Shown piece by piece: positions 1 through 7,124 of a stretch of 10,206 nt of DNA; within the stretch, counting starts at the first letter, position 1, and every line of letters begins with the position of its first letter. This stretch comes from Psychrilyobacter sp. GTDB taxonomy: Bacteria > Fusobacteriota > Fusobacteriia > Fusobacteriales > Fusobacteriaceae. The stretch lies in the NCBI GenBank assembly GCA_023145315.1, contig JAGLEA010000086.1, positions 1-10,206 of the forward strand. The letters are read 5' to 3'. Made by a program: the position numbers and the translations under genes. The notes under the pieces were generated by a model. The model made no database searches. It had not been told where the DNA came from and was given only the letters and a program-made list of their open reading frames with translations.

Positions 1-386
1 ACTTTACCAAGTGTCCAAATGGAGCACCTGGTGTAGAAACCAGGATAGCTCTTATGTTCTCTGAAGGAGTAAGTAAAAAGAGAATAAGCTTAACTAAGTT
101 TGTTGATGTTGTAAGTACAACACCTGCTAAATTATTTGGTTTATATCCTAAAAAGGGTGAAATAATTTTAGGAGCAGATGCAGACTTTATGATTATAGAT
201 CCTAAAAAAGAAGTAACTATAGAGCATAAAAACTTACATGAAAATGTGGATTATACACCATACGAAGGAATAGATCTAATTGGATATCCAACTATGACTA
301 TTTCTAATGGAGAAATTATAGTAAAAGATGGTGAATTTTTAGGAAAAAAGGGAAAAGGTAAATTTATTAAAAGAAATAGAGTTTAA
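1..386 (+). CDS. hydA: Hydantoinase/dihydropyrimidinase-type amidohydrolase, C-terminal part (5' end outside window)
   Basis: The reading frame is open from base 3 to the TAA at 384-386, giving 127 visible residues. The family is about 460 residues long, so roughly the last quarter is present; the metal-binding His/Lys/Asp residues lie upstream and cannot be checked. The visible part begins with a CPNGAPGVETR segment followed by MFSEGV, the conserved late segment of D-hydantoinases and dihydropyrimidinases. It continues with the STTPAKLFGLYPKKG and GADADFMIIDP block and the VDYTPYEG...GYP motif near the C-terminus. These cytosolic metal-dependent enzymes hydrolyse cyclic amides such as hydantoins, dihydropyrimidines or purine-derived ureides. 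The gene ends 21 bases before the molybdenum hydroxylase, so the two are probably co-transcribed. That context matches the E. coli hyuA-type enzyme of purine-degradation clusters more than a stand-alone pyrimidine pathway (inference). The exact substrate cannot be read from the sequence. Family assignment is confident. Confidence 0.9.
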   Translation, partial: FTKCPNGAPGVETRIALMFSEGVSKKRISLTKFVDVVSTTPAKLFGLYPKKGEIILGADADFMIIDPKKEVTIEHKNLHENVDYTPYEGIDLIGYPTMTISNGEIIVKDGEFLGKKGKGKFIKRNRV

Positions 387-407
387 TGAATACTTAGGGG
401 TGTTGAG

Positions 408-2963
408 ATGTATAAAGTTGAGGTAAATGGAAAGATTAATAAAACTAATAAAGTAAAAAATCTATTAGAATATTTAAGAGATGATCTAGCTTTAAAAGCA
501 GCTAAAAACGGATGTAAAGAAGGAGCATGTGGAACATGTATGGTTCTTGTAGATGGGAAAGCAATAAAAGCTTGCGTTCTAAAAACTGATAAATTAGAAG
601 GGAAAAAAATAACTACTTTAGAAGGGTTATCACAAAGAGAAAAAAATGTTTTTGCATATGCTTTTACAGAAGCAGGAGCTGTTCAATGTGGTTTTTGTAT
701 TCCAGGAATGGTTATGAGTGCAACAGCTTTATTTTTAAAAACATTAGAACCAACTAGAGTAGAAATAAAAAAAGCATTAGTAGGTAACATTTGTAGATGT
801 ACAGGATATGTAAAAATAGAGCAAGCTATTGAACTAGCTGCAGAAATATTAAGAACAGAGAGAGTAATTCCTAAAAGAGAGTGTAAAGGAATTGTTGGAA
901 CAAATGTACATAGAATAGATGGACCAGTGAAAACAATAGGTGAAGGTGTTTATGCTGAAGATATAAGAATCGATGGTATGTACTATGGGGGAGCAGTAAG
1001 ATCAGAGTACCCTAGAGCAAGAGTAATATCAATAGATGTAAGTGAAGCAGAAGCAATGGAAGGTGTTCTAAAAGTATTAACAGCAGCAGATGTTCCAGGA
1101 CTTAATAATATCGGTCATCTTTCTTTTATTTCAGATTGGGATGCTTTAATTCCAGTTGGAGAGATAACTAAATATAGAGGAGATGCTATAGCTTTAGTTA
1201 CAGCTAAAGACAAAGAAACATTGGAAGTTGCTAAAAAAGCTGTAAAAGTAGTGTATGAAGAGCTAACTCCAGTATTGACTATAGAAGAAGCGAAAGTAGA
1301 AGGTGCACCAAAAGTTCATGAAAAAGGAAATCTACTATTTCATCAGGAATTAAAAAGAGGAGATGTAGAAAAAGCAATATCTGAATCAAAATATACAGTA
1401 ACTAATACTTATAAGACACCTGCAACAGAACATGCATATTTAGAGCCTGAAAGTGCAACAGGACTACCAACAGAAGATGGAATTCAATTATACACGTCAT
1501 CTCAATCTATATATGATGAGCAAAGAGAAGTAAGTAGATTATTGGGACTAGAACCTTCTCAAGTAAGGGTAACTTCTACTTTAGTAGGAGGAGGATTTGG
1601 TGGAAAAGAAGATATGTCGGTTCAGCATCATGCTGGATTAATAGCATATGTTTTACAAGTACCTGTACAAGTCACTTTATCTAGACACGAAAGTATTTAT
1701 GTAAGTACAAAGAGACATGCTATGGAAATTGAAATGACTACAGCTTGTGATGAAAATGGAATGTTAACAGCAATGAAAGCTGTTATTCTATCTGATACAG
1801 GAGCTTATTCATCTCTAGGAGGACCAGTTCTTCAAAGGGCATGTACTCATGCATCGGGTCCATATAATTACCATAATATTGAAGTAGACGGAAAAGCTTA
1901 TTACACAAATAATTCTCCAGGTGGAGCATTTAGAGGATTTGGAGTAACCCAATCAGTTTTTGCTACAGAATCAAACCTAAATCAGTTAGCAGAATTAGCA
2001 GGAATTTCAGCGTGGGAAATTAGATATAAAAACGCAATAAGACCTGGGCAAACATTACCAAATGGTCAGATTGCAGATGAAGGAACAGGGCTTATTGAAA
2101 CTTTAGAAGCGGTGAAAGAAGAGTTTGATAAAAATAGGCACGTAGGGATAGCTTGTGCATTTAAAAATGCAGGAATAGGAGTAGGATTACCCGATGTTGG
2201 AAAATGTAGATTAACTGTAATAGATGGTAATGTACATCTAAGAACTTCAGCAGCTTGTATAGGTCAAGGAGTCGGAACTATAGCTTTACAAATATTATGT
2301 CAAACAGCTGAGGTTGACCCTAAAAGTGTAGTTGTAGAGGTTCCAGACACTAAGATTACTCCTAATACAGGAACAACTACAGCATCTAGACAAACTGTAT
2401 TTACAGGTGAAGCAACAAGAATTGCAGCTCTTGATTTAAAGGAAGCTCTTAAAGGAAAAATATTATCAGATATAAATGGATACGATGAAATCGGAGAATA
2501 TTCAGGAATTACAGATAAAATTGGTGCAGATAAAAAGAACCCTAAGAGTCATATAAGTTATGGATATGCAACTCAATTAGTTGTATTAGATGAAAAAGGA
2601 AAAATAGAAAAAGTGGTAGCAGCTCACGATGTAGGAAAAGCTATAAATCCTAAATCAGTTGAAGGACAGATTGAAGGTGGAGTTGTAATGGGGCTTGGTT
2701 ATGCTCTTACAGAGATAATGCCATTTGAAAATGGAATGCCACAGGTAAAATTTGGAACTTTAGGGTTATTAAGAGCTACTCAAGTTCCAGAAATCGTGTC
2801 AATAATTGTAGAAAAAAATACTGAGGAATTAGCTTATGGAGCAAAGGGTGTAGGAGAAATAGTTGTAATTCCTACAGCACCAGCAGTTCAAGGAGCATAC
2901 TATAAATTTGATGGTGAATTTAGAACTGAATTACCATTAAAGAGAACAGCATATAAAAAATAA
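408..2963 (+). CDS. xdh: Fused 2Fe-2S/molybdopterin molybdenum hydroxylase (xanthine dehydrogenase family, selenium-dependent type)
   Basis: This 851-residue cytosolic enzyme is predicted to hydroxylate a purine-like heterocycle such as xanthine or hypoxanthine. The N-terminal plant-type [2Fe-2S] domain has ligands C36, C41, C44 and C56. The second helical [2Fe-2S] domain has C94, C97, C129 and C131 (QCGFC and ICRCTGY). From about residue 165 come the two molybdopterin domains, with VGGGFGGKE at 393-401, GGAFRGFG at 505-512, GQGVG at 619-623 and GAKGVGE ending at 817. E817 matches the catalytic glutamate of xanthine dehydrogenases (bovine Glu1261). There is no FAD domain, unlike the bovine-type enzyme, so electrons must leave through a separate partner. 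Length and architecture match the selenium-dependent molybdenum hydroxylase family and E. coli XdhD; this is recalled family knowledge, not a search result. The selenium in such enzymes is a labile cofactor ligand, and no in-frame UGA is present. The start has a good AGGGG site 6-9 bases upstream. Substrate and selenium dependence are inferred. Confidence 0.9.
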   Translation: MYKVEVNGKINKTNKVKNLLEYLRDDLALKAAKNGCKEGACGTCMVLVDGKAIKACVLKTDKLEGKKITTLEGLSQREKNVFAYAFTEAGAVQCGFCIPGMVMSATALFLKTLEPTRVEIKKALVGNICRCTGYVKIEQAIELAAEILRTERVIPKRECKGIVGTNVHRIDGPVKTIGEGVYAEDIRIDGMYYGGAVRSEYPRARVISIDVSEAEAMEGVLKVLTAADVPGLNNIGHLSFISDWDALIPVGEITKYRGDAIALVTAKDKETLEVAKKAVKVVYEELTPVLTIEEAKVEGAPKVHEKGNLLFHQELKRGDVEKAISESKYTVTNTYKTPATEHAYLEPESATGLPTEDGIQLYTSSQSIYDEQREVSRLLGLEPSQVRVTSTLVGGGFGGKEDMSVQHHAGLIAYVLQVPVQVTLSRHESIYVSTKRHAMEIEMTTACDENGMLTAMKAVILSDTGAYSSLGGPVLQRACTHASGPYNYHNIEVDGKAYYTNNSPGGAFRGFGVTQSVFATESNLNQLAELAGISAWEIRYKNAIRPGQTLPNGQIADEGTGLIETLEAVKEEFDKNRHVGIACAFKNAGIGVGLPDVGKCRLTVIDGNVHLRTSAACIGQGVGTIALQILCQTAEVDPKSVVVEVPDTKITPNTGTTTASRQTVFTGEATRIAALDLKEALKGKILSDINGYDEIGEYSGITDKIGADKKNPKSHISYGYATQLVVLDEKGKIEKVVAAHDVGKAINPKSVEGQIEGGVVMGLGYALTEIMPFENGMPQVKFGTLGLLRATQVPEIVSIIVEKNTEELAYGAKGVGEIVVIPTAPAVQGAYYKFDGEFRTELPLKRTAYKK

Positions 2964-2986
2964 AACTATAATAAAAGGAGATAAAA

Positions 2987-3370
2987 ATGAATGAATCAAT
3001 ATTTACAAAAAATGCACCAGCAGCAGTAGGACCTTATTCTCAAGCTATGAGAGCAGGAGATATGTTATTCGTATCTGGTCAAATTCCATTTGTTCCAGCA
3101 ACAATGAAATTAGTATCTCAAGATATCAAAGAGCAAACTAGACAATCATTAGAAAATGTAAAGGCTATCTTAAAAGAAGCTGGAGCAACATTAAATGATG
3201 TAGTAAAGGTAGGAGTTTTTATTAAAGACATGAATGAATTTGCAGCAATAAATGAAGTATACAGTGAATACTTTAATGAAAATAAACCTGCAAGAGCATG
3301 TGTAGAAGTAGCTAGATTACCTTTAGATGTAAGAGTAGAAATTGAAGCAATAGCATATATAAAAAAATAA
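2987..3370 (+). CDS. ridA: RidA family reactive intermediate/imine deaminase (canonical, catalytic Arg present)
   Basis: This 127-residue protein is full length for the YjgF/YER057c/UK114 family, whose members form cytosolic homotrimers that hydrolyse enamines and imines such as 2-aminoacrylate, releasing ammonia. Signature segments are AVGPYSQAM near residue 15, VSGQIP near residue 30, and PARACVEVARLP at 101-112. R110 aligns with the arginine that marks active RidA enzymes (Arg105 of the E. coli protein), and the VEIEAIA end is intact. An AGGAG site lies 6 bases before the ATG, and the gene starts 23 bases after the hydroxylase stop, so it is the third gene of the same run. In anaerobic purine-degradation clusters a 2,3-diaminopropionate ammonia-lyase makes 2-aminoacrylate, which RidA would clear. 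That link is inference, because no lyase is in the window. Confidence 0.95.
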   Translation: MNESIFTKNAPAAVGPYSQAMRAGDMLFVSGQIPFVPATMKLVSQDIKEQTRQSLENVKAILKEAGATLNDVVKVGVFIKDMNEFAAINEVYSEYFNENKPARACVEVARLPLDVRVEIEAIAYIKK

Positions 3371-3392
3371 TAACTAAGGTTAGATGTAAAAC

Positions 3393-3416
3393 ATAGGGTG
3401 TCTTATGACACCCTAT
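3393..3416 (+). terminator. Hairpin terminator candidate after ridA
   Basis: A perfect 10-bp inverted repeat (ATAGGGTGTC / GACACCCTAT) with a four-base TTAT loop begins 22 bases after the ridA stop codon. The stem is stable and well placed to end the hydantoinase-hydroxylase-ridA transcript. The downstream sequence AAAATATATT lacks a clean T-run, so it may terminate poorly or act mainly as a 3' stabilising hairpin. Read on the minus strand it is followed by GTTTTAC, also weak. Confidence 0.55.
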
Positions 3417-3490
3417 AAAATATATTGATGAAATAAAAAAGTTGAAATAATATTTATATTTCTTTATTTTATTAATATCTTTAATAAAAC

Positions 3491-3519
3491 TTTACAAAAT
3501 GACCCCTATTATTTAAAAT
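3491..3519 (+). promoter_or_regulatory. Candidate sigma-70-type promoter for rpoN
   Basis: TTTACA (3491-3496) is separated by 17 bases from TAAAAT (3514-3519), a good match to the consensus. Transcription would start near 3526, only a few bases before the rpoN start codon, which would clip or barely include the ribosome binding site. An alternative upstream is TTGAAA (3442-3447), 17 bases, then TATTTT (3465-3470), which would leave a normal leader. One of the two may drive the rpoN-to-transporter transcript; the sequence does not decide which. Confidence 0.35.
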
Positions 3520-3524
3520 GTAAT

Positions 3525-3531
3525 GGGGGAG
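3525..3531 (+). promoter_or_regulatory. Ribosome binding site that fixes the rpoN start
   Basis: GGGGGAG lies 3 bases before the ATG at 3535. The upstream in-frame ATG at 3523 overlaps this site and has no Shine-Dalgarno sequence of its own, so 3535 is the better start. The spacing is short for such a site. Confidence 0.6.
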
Positions 3532-3534
3532 ATT

Positions 3535-4800
3535 ATGAAATTAGAAAATAGTTTATCTATAGGTTTATCTCAAAAGTTACTTCTTACTCAAAAAATGAAA
3601 CTTTCTTTAAAAATTCTACAAATGAATTCAGAAGAATTAAATGAATTTGTACAAAAAGAGCAAGAAAATAATATTCTTATAAAAGTGGAGAAAAATGATA
3701 TAGGGAAGGGGAAAAGCTATAAAGATAGTGAATATGATCCATATGAAAAGATTAGCGAAAAAGAAATATCTTTTTATGATCACATGTATTCTCAAATAGG
3801 AGAGCAAAGTCTTACGAAAAACATTAGAAAAATATGCGAATATATAGTCGATAATTTAGATTCAAGAGGATATATTAGTCATAGATTACGACACCCTTAT
3901 AATCAAATTGACTTCGAAAAAGGTTTGAAAATAGTAAGAGGTTTTGATCCTTTGGGAGTAGGGGGTGATGATTTAAAATCTTGCTTATTATTACAACTAA
4001 ATGATGAAGAAATATATGAAAAAATAATAGTAGAAAACTATCTAGAGGATTTGGCATATGGAGATAAAGATAAACTCGCTAAAAATATAGGAGTAGAAAA
4101 AAAAAAATTGGTTAAACTAATAAAGAGAATAAAGAGCTTAAATCCAATACCTTCTAATGGATACTATGTAGTAGAAAGAATCGTAAACCTTGTTCCTGAC
4201 GCATATATAAAAATAGATAAAAAGAACATAAATATAAAATTAAATGAAGAAATTATTCCTAAAATACTGATAGAGCAATCAATGTCATCTATTGATGATA
4301 AAAAATATGAAAGATATATATCTAAATGTAAAAAAAGAGCAGAATTTATAATAAGCTGTATTGAGCAACGTCAAGAAACCTTGAAAAAAGTTCTAGAAGA
4401 CGTTGTTAGAAGGCAAAAAGAATTTTTTTACAATGGAGAGTTAAAACCTTTAACACTCTTAGAAGTAAGTGATTCTCTTGGAATACATCAATCAACAGTG
4501 TCGAGAACTATAAAAAATAGATATATAGATATAGATGGAAGAACTATGACTTTAAAGAGTCTTTTTGCAAAAAAATTTAAACCTAAAAATGATAACGGTA
4601 TTACTAATGAAATGACAAGAAACCAAATAAAAAATATTATTTATAAAGTAGTAATGACAGAAGATAAAGAAAGCCCTTATTCAGATAAAACTTTAGCCAA
4701 GTTACTTTTGAATGACAATATAAAAATATCAAGAAGAACAGTTGCTAAATATAGGGATGAAATGTCATTACCATCTTCTTCAAAGCGTCGACGAATTTAG
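3535..4800 (+). CDS. rpoN: RNA polymerase sigma-54 factor RpoN
   Basis: This 421-residue sigma factor directs RNA polymerase to -24/-12 promoters that need an ATP-driven enhancer-binding activator. Region I, about residues 1-45, has the expected form: MKLENSL, QKLLLTQKMKLSLKILQM, then EELNEFV. A short acidic linker follows. The core-binding domain contains DPLGVGGDDLKSCLLLQL, the counterpart of the family's PPGVGARDL...LLLQL block, and the LNPIPSNGY segment. The helix-turn-helix lies at about 307-326 (TLLEVSDSLGIHQSTVSRTI). The RpoN box RRTVAKYR at 400-407 is intact and is followed by the usual LPSSSKRRR tail. The ATG at 3535 was chosen over 3523 because family members begin MKL and the ribosome binding site lies between the two. 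xdhC follows 23 bases after the stop, so the sigma factor appears to head the cofactor-maturation operon. That placement is unusual, since rpoN is more often near ribosome-hibernation/PTS genes or lactate and amino-acid clusters. Confidence 0.96.
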   Translation: MKLENSLSIGLSQKLLLTQKMKLSLKILQMNSEELNEFVQKEQENNILIKVEKNDIGKGKSYKDSEYDPYEKISEKEISFYDHMYSQIGEQSLTKNIRKICEYIVDNLDSRGYISHRLRHPYNQIDFEKGLKIVRGFDPLGVGGDDLKSCLLLQLNDEEIYEKIIVENYLEDLAYGDKDKLAKNIGVEKKKLVKLIKRIKSLNPIPSNGYYVVERIVNLVPDAYIKIDKKNINIKLNEEIIPKILIEQSMSSIDDKKYERYISKCKKRAEFIISCIEQRQETLKKVLEDVVRRQKEFFYNGELKPLTLLEVSDSLGIHQSTVSRTIKNRYIDIDGRTMTLKSLFAKKFKPKNDNGITNEMTRNQIKNIIYKVVMTEDKESPYSDKTLAKLLLNDNIKISRRTVAKYRDEMSLPSSSKRRRI

Positions 4801-4823
4801 AGTGAAAATATATTGGAGGTAGA

Positions 4824-5639
4824 ATGGAAGGCAAATTAATGCTAGAAATAGCTAAAAGAATAGATAATGGTGAAAAACTAGCTTTAATAACCTTGATAGA
4901 GGTTAATGGATCTAGCCCTGGAAAAACAGGTAATATTATGGGTGTTTTTTTTGATGGAACCACTATTGGAACTATAGGTGGAGGAAATTTAGAATTCAAA
5001 GTAATTAATTCTGCTATGGAAGCTATTGAAAAAGGTGAAAATAGAGAATTTAAATTTGAATTGAAAGCTGAGGGCAGCCTAGATATGATATGTGGTGGGA
5101 TGGTAAAAGGATATATCAAAGTTTTTAAAGGAAGAAAAAAATTAATCATAGCAGGAGGGGGACACTTAGGAATTGATCTCTATAAATTAGGTAGATACCT
5201 AAATATGTATACTGTAATAATAGACGATAGAGAAGAATATGTTAGTTCTAGTAGATTTCCAGAAGCTGATGAATTAATTTTAGGAGATATAGGAAAAATA
5301 CTAAAAGATTATCCTTTAAATAACGAGTCTTACTTAGTTATTGTAACTCGTGGACATTTAGGGGATAAGAATGCTGTAAAAGCTATTGTTAATAGAAACT
5401 TAGCTTATGTAGGCATGATTGGAAGTAGAAAAAAAGTCATAGAAAGTTATAAAGACATGATTAAAGAAGGAATCGATAAAGCTGAGTTATTAAAAATATA
5501 TTCTCCTGTTGGGTTAGATATATCAAATGGCGATCCCAGTGAAATTGCTTTGGGAATAATGGCAGAAATTCTTAAAGTTAAAAATAAAGGTACAGGAAGA
5601 CATATGAAAGAAGTAAAAGCTATAGGAGTTGAATTATGA
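4824..5639 (+). CDS. xdhC: XdhC/CoxI family molybdenum hydroxylase maturation protein
   Basis: This 271-residue cytosolic protein belongs to the XdhC family, which binds molybdenum cofactor, assists its terminal sulfuration (or possibly selenation in selenium-type systems) and delivers it to xanthine dehydrogenase-like enzymes. The N-terminal XdhC/CoxI domain shows NGSSPGKTG at 28-36, GTIGGGNLE at 49-57 and ICGG with C90, all expected for the family. The C-terminal Rossmann-like domain starts with KLIIAGGGHLG at 106-116 and includes VTRGH, YVGMIGSRKK and SPVGLDI. A GGAGG site sits 4 bases before the ATG. The gene lies 23 bases after rpoN and overlaps the next gene by 4 bases (ATGA), so translation of the two is likely coupled. 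The fused hydroxylase at 408-2963 is the obvious client. The selenium-specific YqeB protein is a different family, and this one looks like ordinary XdhC. Confidence 0.93.
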   Translation: MEGKLMLEIAKRIDNGEKLALITLIEVNGSSPGKTGNIMGVFFDGTTIGTIGGGNLEFKVINSAMEAIEKGENREFKFELKAEGSLDMICGGMVKGYIKVFKGRKKLIIAGGGHLGIDLYKLGRYLNMYTVIIDDREEYVSSSRFPEADELILGDIGKILKDYPLNNESYLVIVTRGHLGDKNAVKAIVNRNLAYVGMIGSRKKVIESYKDMIKEGIDKAELLKIYSPVGLDISNGDPSEIALGIMAEILKVKNKGTGRHMKEVKAIGVEL

Positions 5640-6655
5640 AAAAGATAGGTACTAAAGATGCCATTGGTCATGTTATTTCACATGATATAACAGAGATAAT
5701 ACCAGGAAAATTTAAAGGTCGAGCATTTAAAAAAGGACATATTATAAGAGAGGAAGATGTAGAAAAACTTCTAAAATTAGGAAAAGAACATATCTATATA
5801 TTTGAAATGAATGATGATGAGATGCATGAAAATGATGCAGCTTTAGTTTTAGGAGAGATAGGGTGTGGTGAAAATATATACTTAAGTGAGGAGATCAAAG
5901 AGGGAAAAATAGAGTTTTATGCAAAAATTGATGGATTACTAAAAGTAAATAAAGAGAAACTCTTAGAATTAAATATGTTAGGACAAATATCTTTTGCTAC
6001 ATTACCTGAAAATATACCAGTAAAAAAAGGTGAAAAAATAGCTGGAGCAAGAGTCATACCTTTAATTATAAAAAAATCTAAGATGGAAGGTGCTAAAACA
6101 ATTAGTAAAGAAAAGTTAATTCAAGTGATGCCTTTTAAAAAAGTTAAAATAGGTATAGTTACTACGGGAACTGAAGTTTATACAGGAAAAATAATTGATA
6201 AATTTGGTCCAATAGTTAAGAAAAAAGTAGAAGAATATGATTGCGAAGTAATAGATCAAATAATAGTTCCTGATGAGAAAGATAAAATAAAAGAAGCTAT
6301 AAAAAAACATATATCAAATGGAGCAGAAATAGTTCTATGTACAGGTGGTATGTCTGTAGATCCAGATGATCTAACTCCTAGCTCTATAATTGAATTAGGA
6401 GGAGAATTAGTAAGTTATGGATCGCCTGTACTTCCTGGATCAATGTTCTTGTTATCTTATCTAAATAAAATTCCAGTAATGGGGTTACCAGGTTGTGTAA
6501 TGTTTAGTAAAAGAACTGTATTTGATTTAGTCTTACCAAGAGTGCTTACTGGCGAGGAACTAACTCTGAAAGATATTATGAGATATGGTCATGGTGGATT
6601 ATGTCAAAGTTGTGACAAGTGTGTATATCCAAACTGTAGTTTTGGAAAGTATTAA
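5636..6655 (+). CDS. Molybdopterin-binding MoeA-like protein with C-terminal four-cysteine tail
   Basis: This 339-residue protein has a MoCF (molybdopterin-binding) domain in its C-terminal half: TTGTEV at 176-181, CTGGMSVDPDD at 235-245 and GLPGCVMFSKRT near 282, the counterparts of the MoeA/MogA TGDE, TGGxS and GLPG motifs. The N-terminal about 165 residues are not the usual MoeA domains. They carry GHVISHDITEI, FKKGHIIREEDVEKLL, HENDAA and GARVIPLII, a pattern I recall from molybdopterin-binding proteins encoded beside anaerobic molybdenum hydroxylases. The tail GHGGLCQSCDKC...CSFGK holds C323, C326, C329 and C334, a probable Zn or Fe-S site. The ATG overlaps the xdhC stop, and AGGAG lies 7 bases upstream. 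The likely role is molybdate insertion or cofactor handling for the nearby hydroxylase (inference). It differs too much from housekeeping MoeA to use that symbol. Confidence 0.85.
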   Translation: MKKIGTKDAIGHVISHDITEIIPGKFKGRAFKKGHIIREEDVEKLLKLGKEHIYIFEMNDDEMHENDAALVLGEIGCGENIYLSEEIKEGKIEFYAKIDGLLKVNKEKLLELNMLGQISFATLPENIPVKKGEKIAGARVIPLIIKKSKMEGAKTISKEKLIQVMPFKKVKIGIVTTGTEVYTGKIIDKFGPIVKKKVEEYDCEVIDQIIVPDEKDKIKEAIKKHISNGAEIVLCTGGMSVDPDDLTPSSIIELGGELVSYGSPVLPGSMFLLSYLNKIPVMGLPGCVMFSKRTVFDLVLPRVLTGEELTLKDIMRYGHGGLCQSCDKCVYPNCSFGKY

Positions 6656-6739
6656 TTTATAAATATACAGAGAAAAAATGGATAAATTATTAATAAGTTT
6701 AATAGATAGTAAAAATTAAAATATAAAAATGGAGGAAAT

Positions 6740-7087
6740 ATGGAAATTAAAAGACATGAAGTAAAGAAAAGAATGAGTAGAGTGGTTGTATATAATAATA
6801 CAGTTTATTTATGTGGACAAGTGGCAAAAGACAGTACTAAAGGGATGGCAGATCAGACAACAACAATGCTTGAAAAAGTAGATACTTTACTAGGAAGTGT
6901 AGGGAGTAACAGGGACAAAATACTTTCAGCAACTATATATGTAAAAGATATGTCATTATTTCAAGAGATGAATGATGTATGGGACAATTGGGTAAATGAA
7001 GGGTACGCTCCGGCAAGAGCATGCGTAGAAGCAAAGATGGCAAGAGAAGAATTATTAGTAGAAATATCAATAGTAGCAGCTTTATAA
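6740..7087 (+). CDS. RidA/YjgF family protein lacking the catalytic arginine (YoaB-like)
   Basis: This 115-residue protein has the RidA fold signature: VVVYNNTVYLCGQVA, the ILSATIYVKDMSLFQEMNDVWDNWV stretch (given in two parts in the family as IY-VKDM and MN-W), PARACVE at 91-97 and a VEISIVAA ending. Aligning it with the first RidA of this window places M100 where the deaminase arginine (R110 there) should be. The layout resembles E. coli YoaB, which also lacks that arginine, so imine hydrolysis of the usual kind is doubtful and ligand binding or another chemistry is possible. GGAGG lies 4 bases before the ATG. The gene follows the MoeA-like gene after 84 AT-rich bases with no visible terminator, and precedes the transporter by 37 bases. 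It probably belongs to the same transcript. Family is certain, function is not. Confidence 0.9.
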   Translation: MEIKRHEVKKRMSRVVVYNNTVYLCGQVAKDSTKGMADQTTTMLEKVDTLLGSVGSNRDKILSATIYVKDMSLFQEMNDVWDNWVNEGYAPARACVEAKMAREELLVEISIVAAL

Positions 7088-7113
7088 AAGAAGTCTTCTA
7101 AAATTAAATATAA

Positions 7114-7117
7114 GGAG
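7114..7117 (+). promoter_or_regulatory. Ribosome binding site supporting a TTG start for the transporter
   Basis: AAGGAG (core GGAG) sits 7 bases before the TTG at 7125. The first in-frame ATG lies inside the first membrane segment region at residue 13, with no comparable site, so TTG is the better start. Confidence 0.7.
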
Positions 7118-7124
7118 TAAAAAA

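Noticed and set aside
408..2963. Selenocysteine codon in the molybdenum hydroxylase
   Set aside because: The frame is continuous with no in-frame TGA; selenium in this enzyme class is a labile non-protein ligand, so none is expected.
3523..3534. Upstream ATG for rpoN giving four extra residues (MGEI)
   Set aside because: It overlaps the GGGGGAG ribosome binding site and has no site of its own; sigma-54 proteins normally begin MKL, as at 3535.
3875..4057. Minus-strand open frame inside rpoN
   Set aside because: It is low-complexity (Leu/Phe/His-rich), has no ribosome binding site, and is the mirror of an intact rpoN coding frame.
4745..5149. Minus-strand 134-codon frame across the rpoN/xdhC junction
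   Set aside because: Its Ile/Pro/Ser-rich composition is what reverse complements of AT-rich genes give; both overlapped genes have clear family motifs on the + strand.
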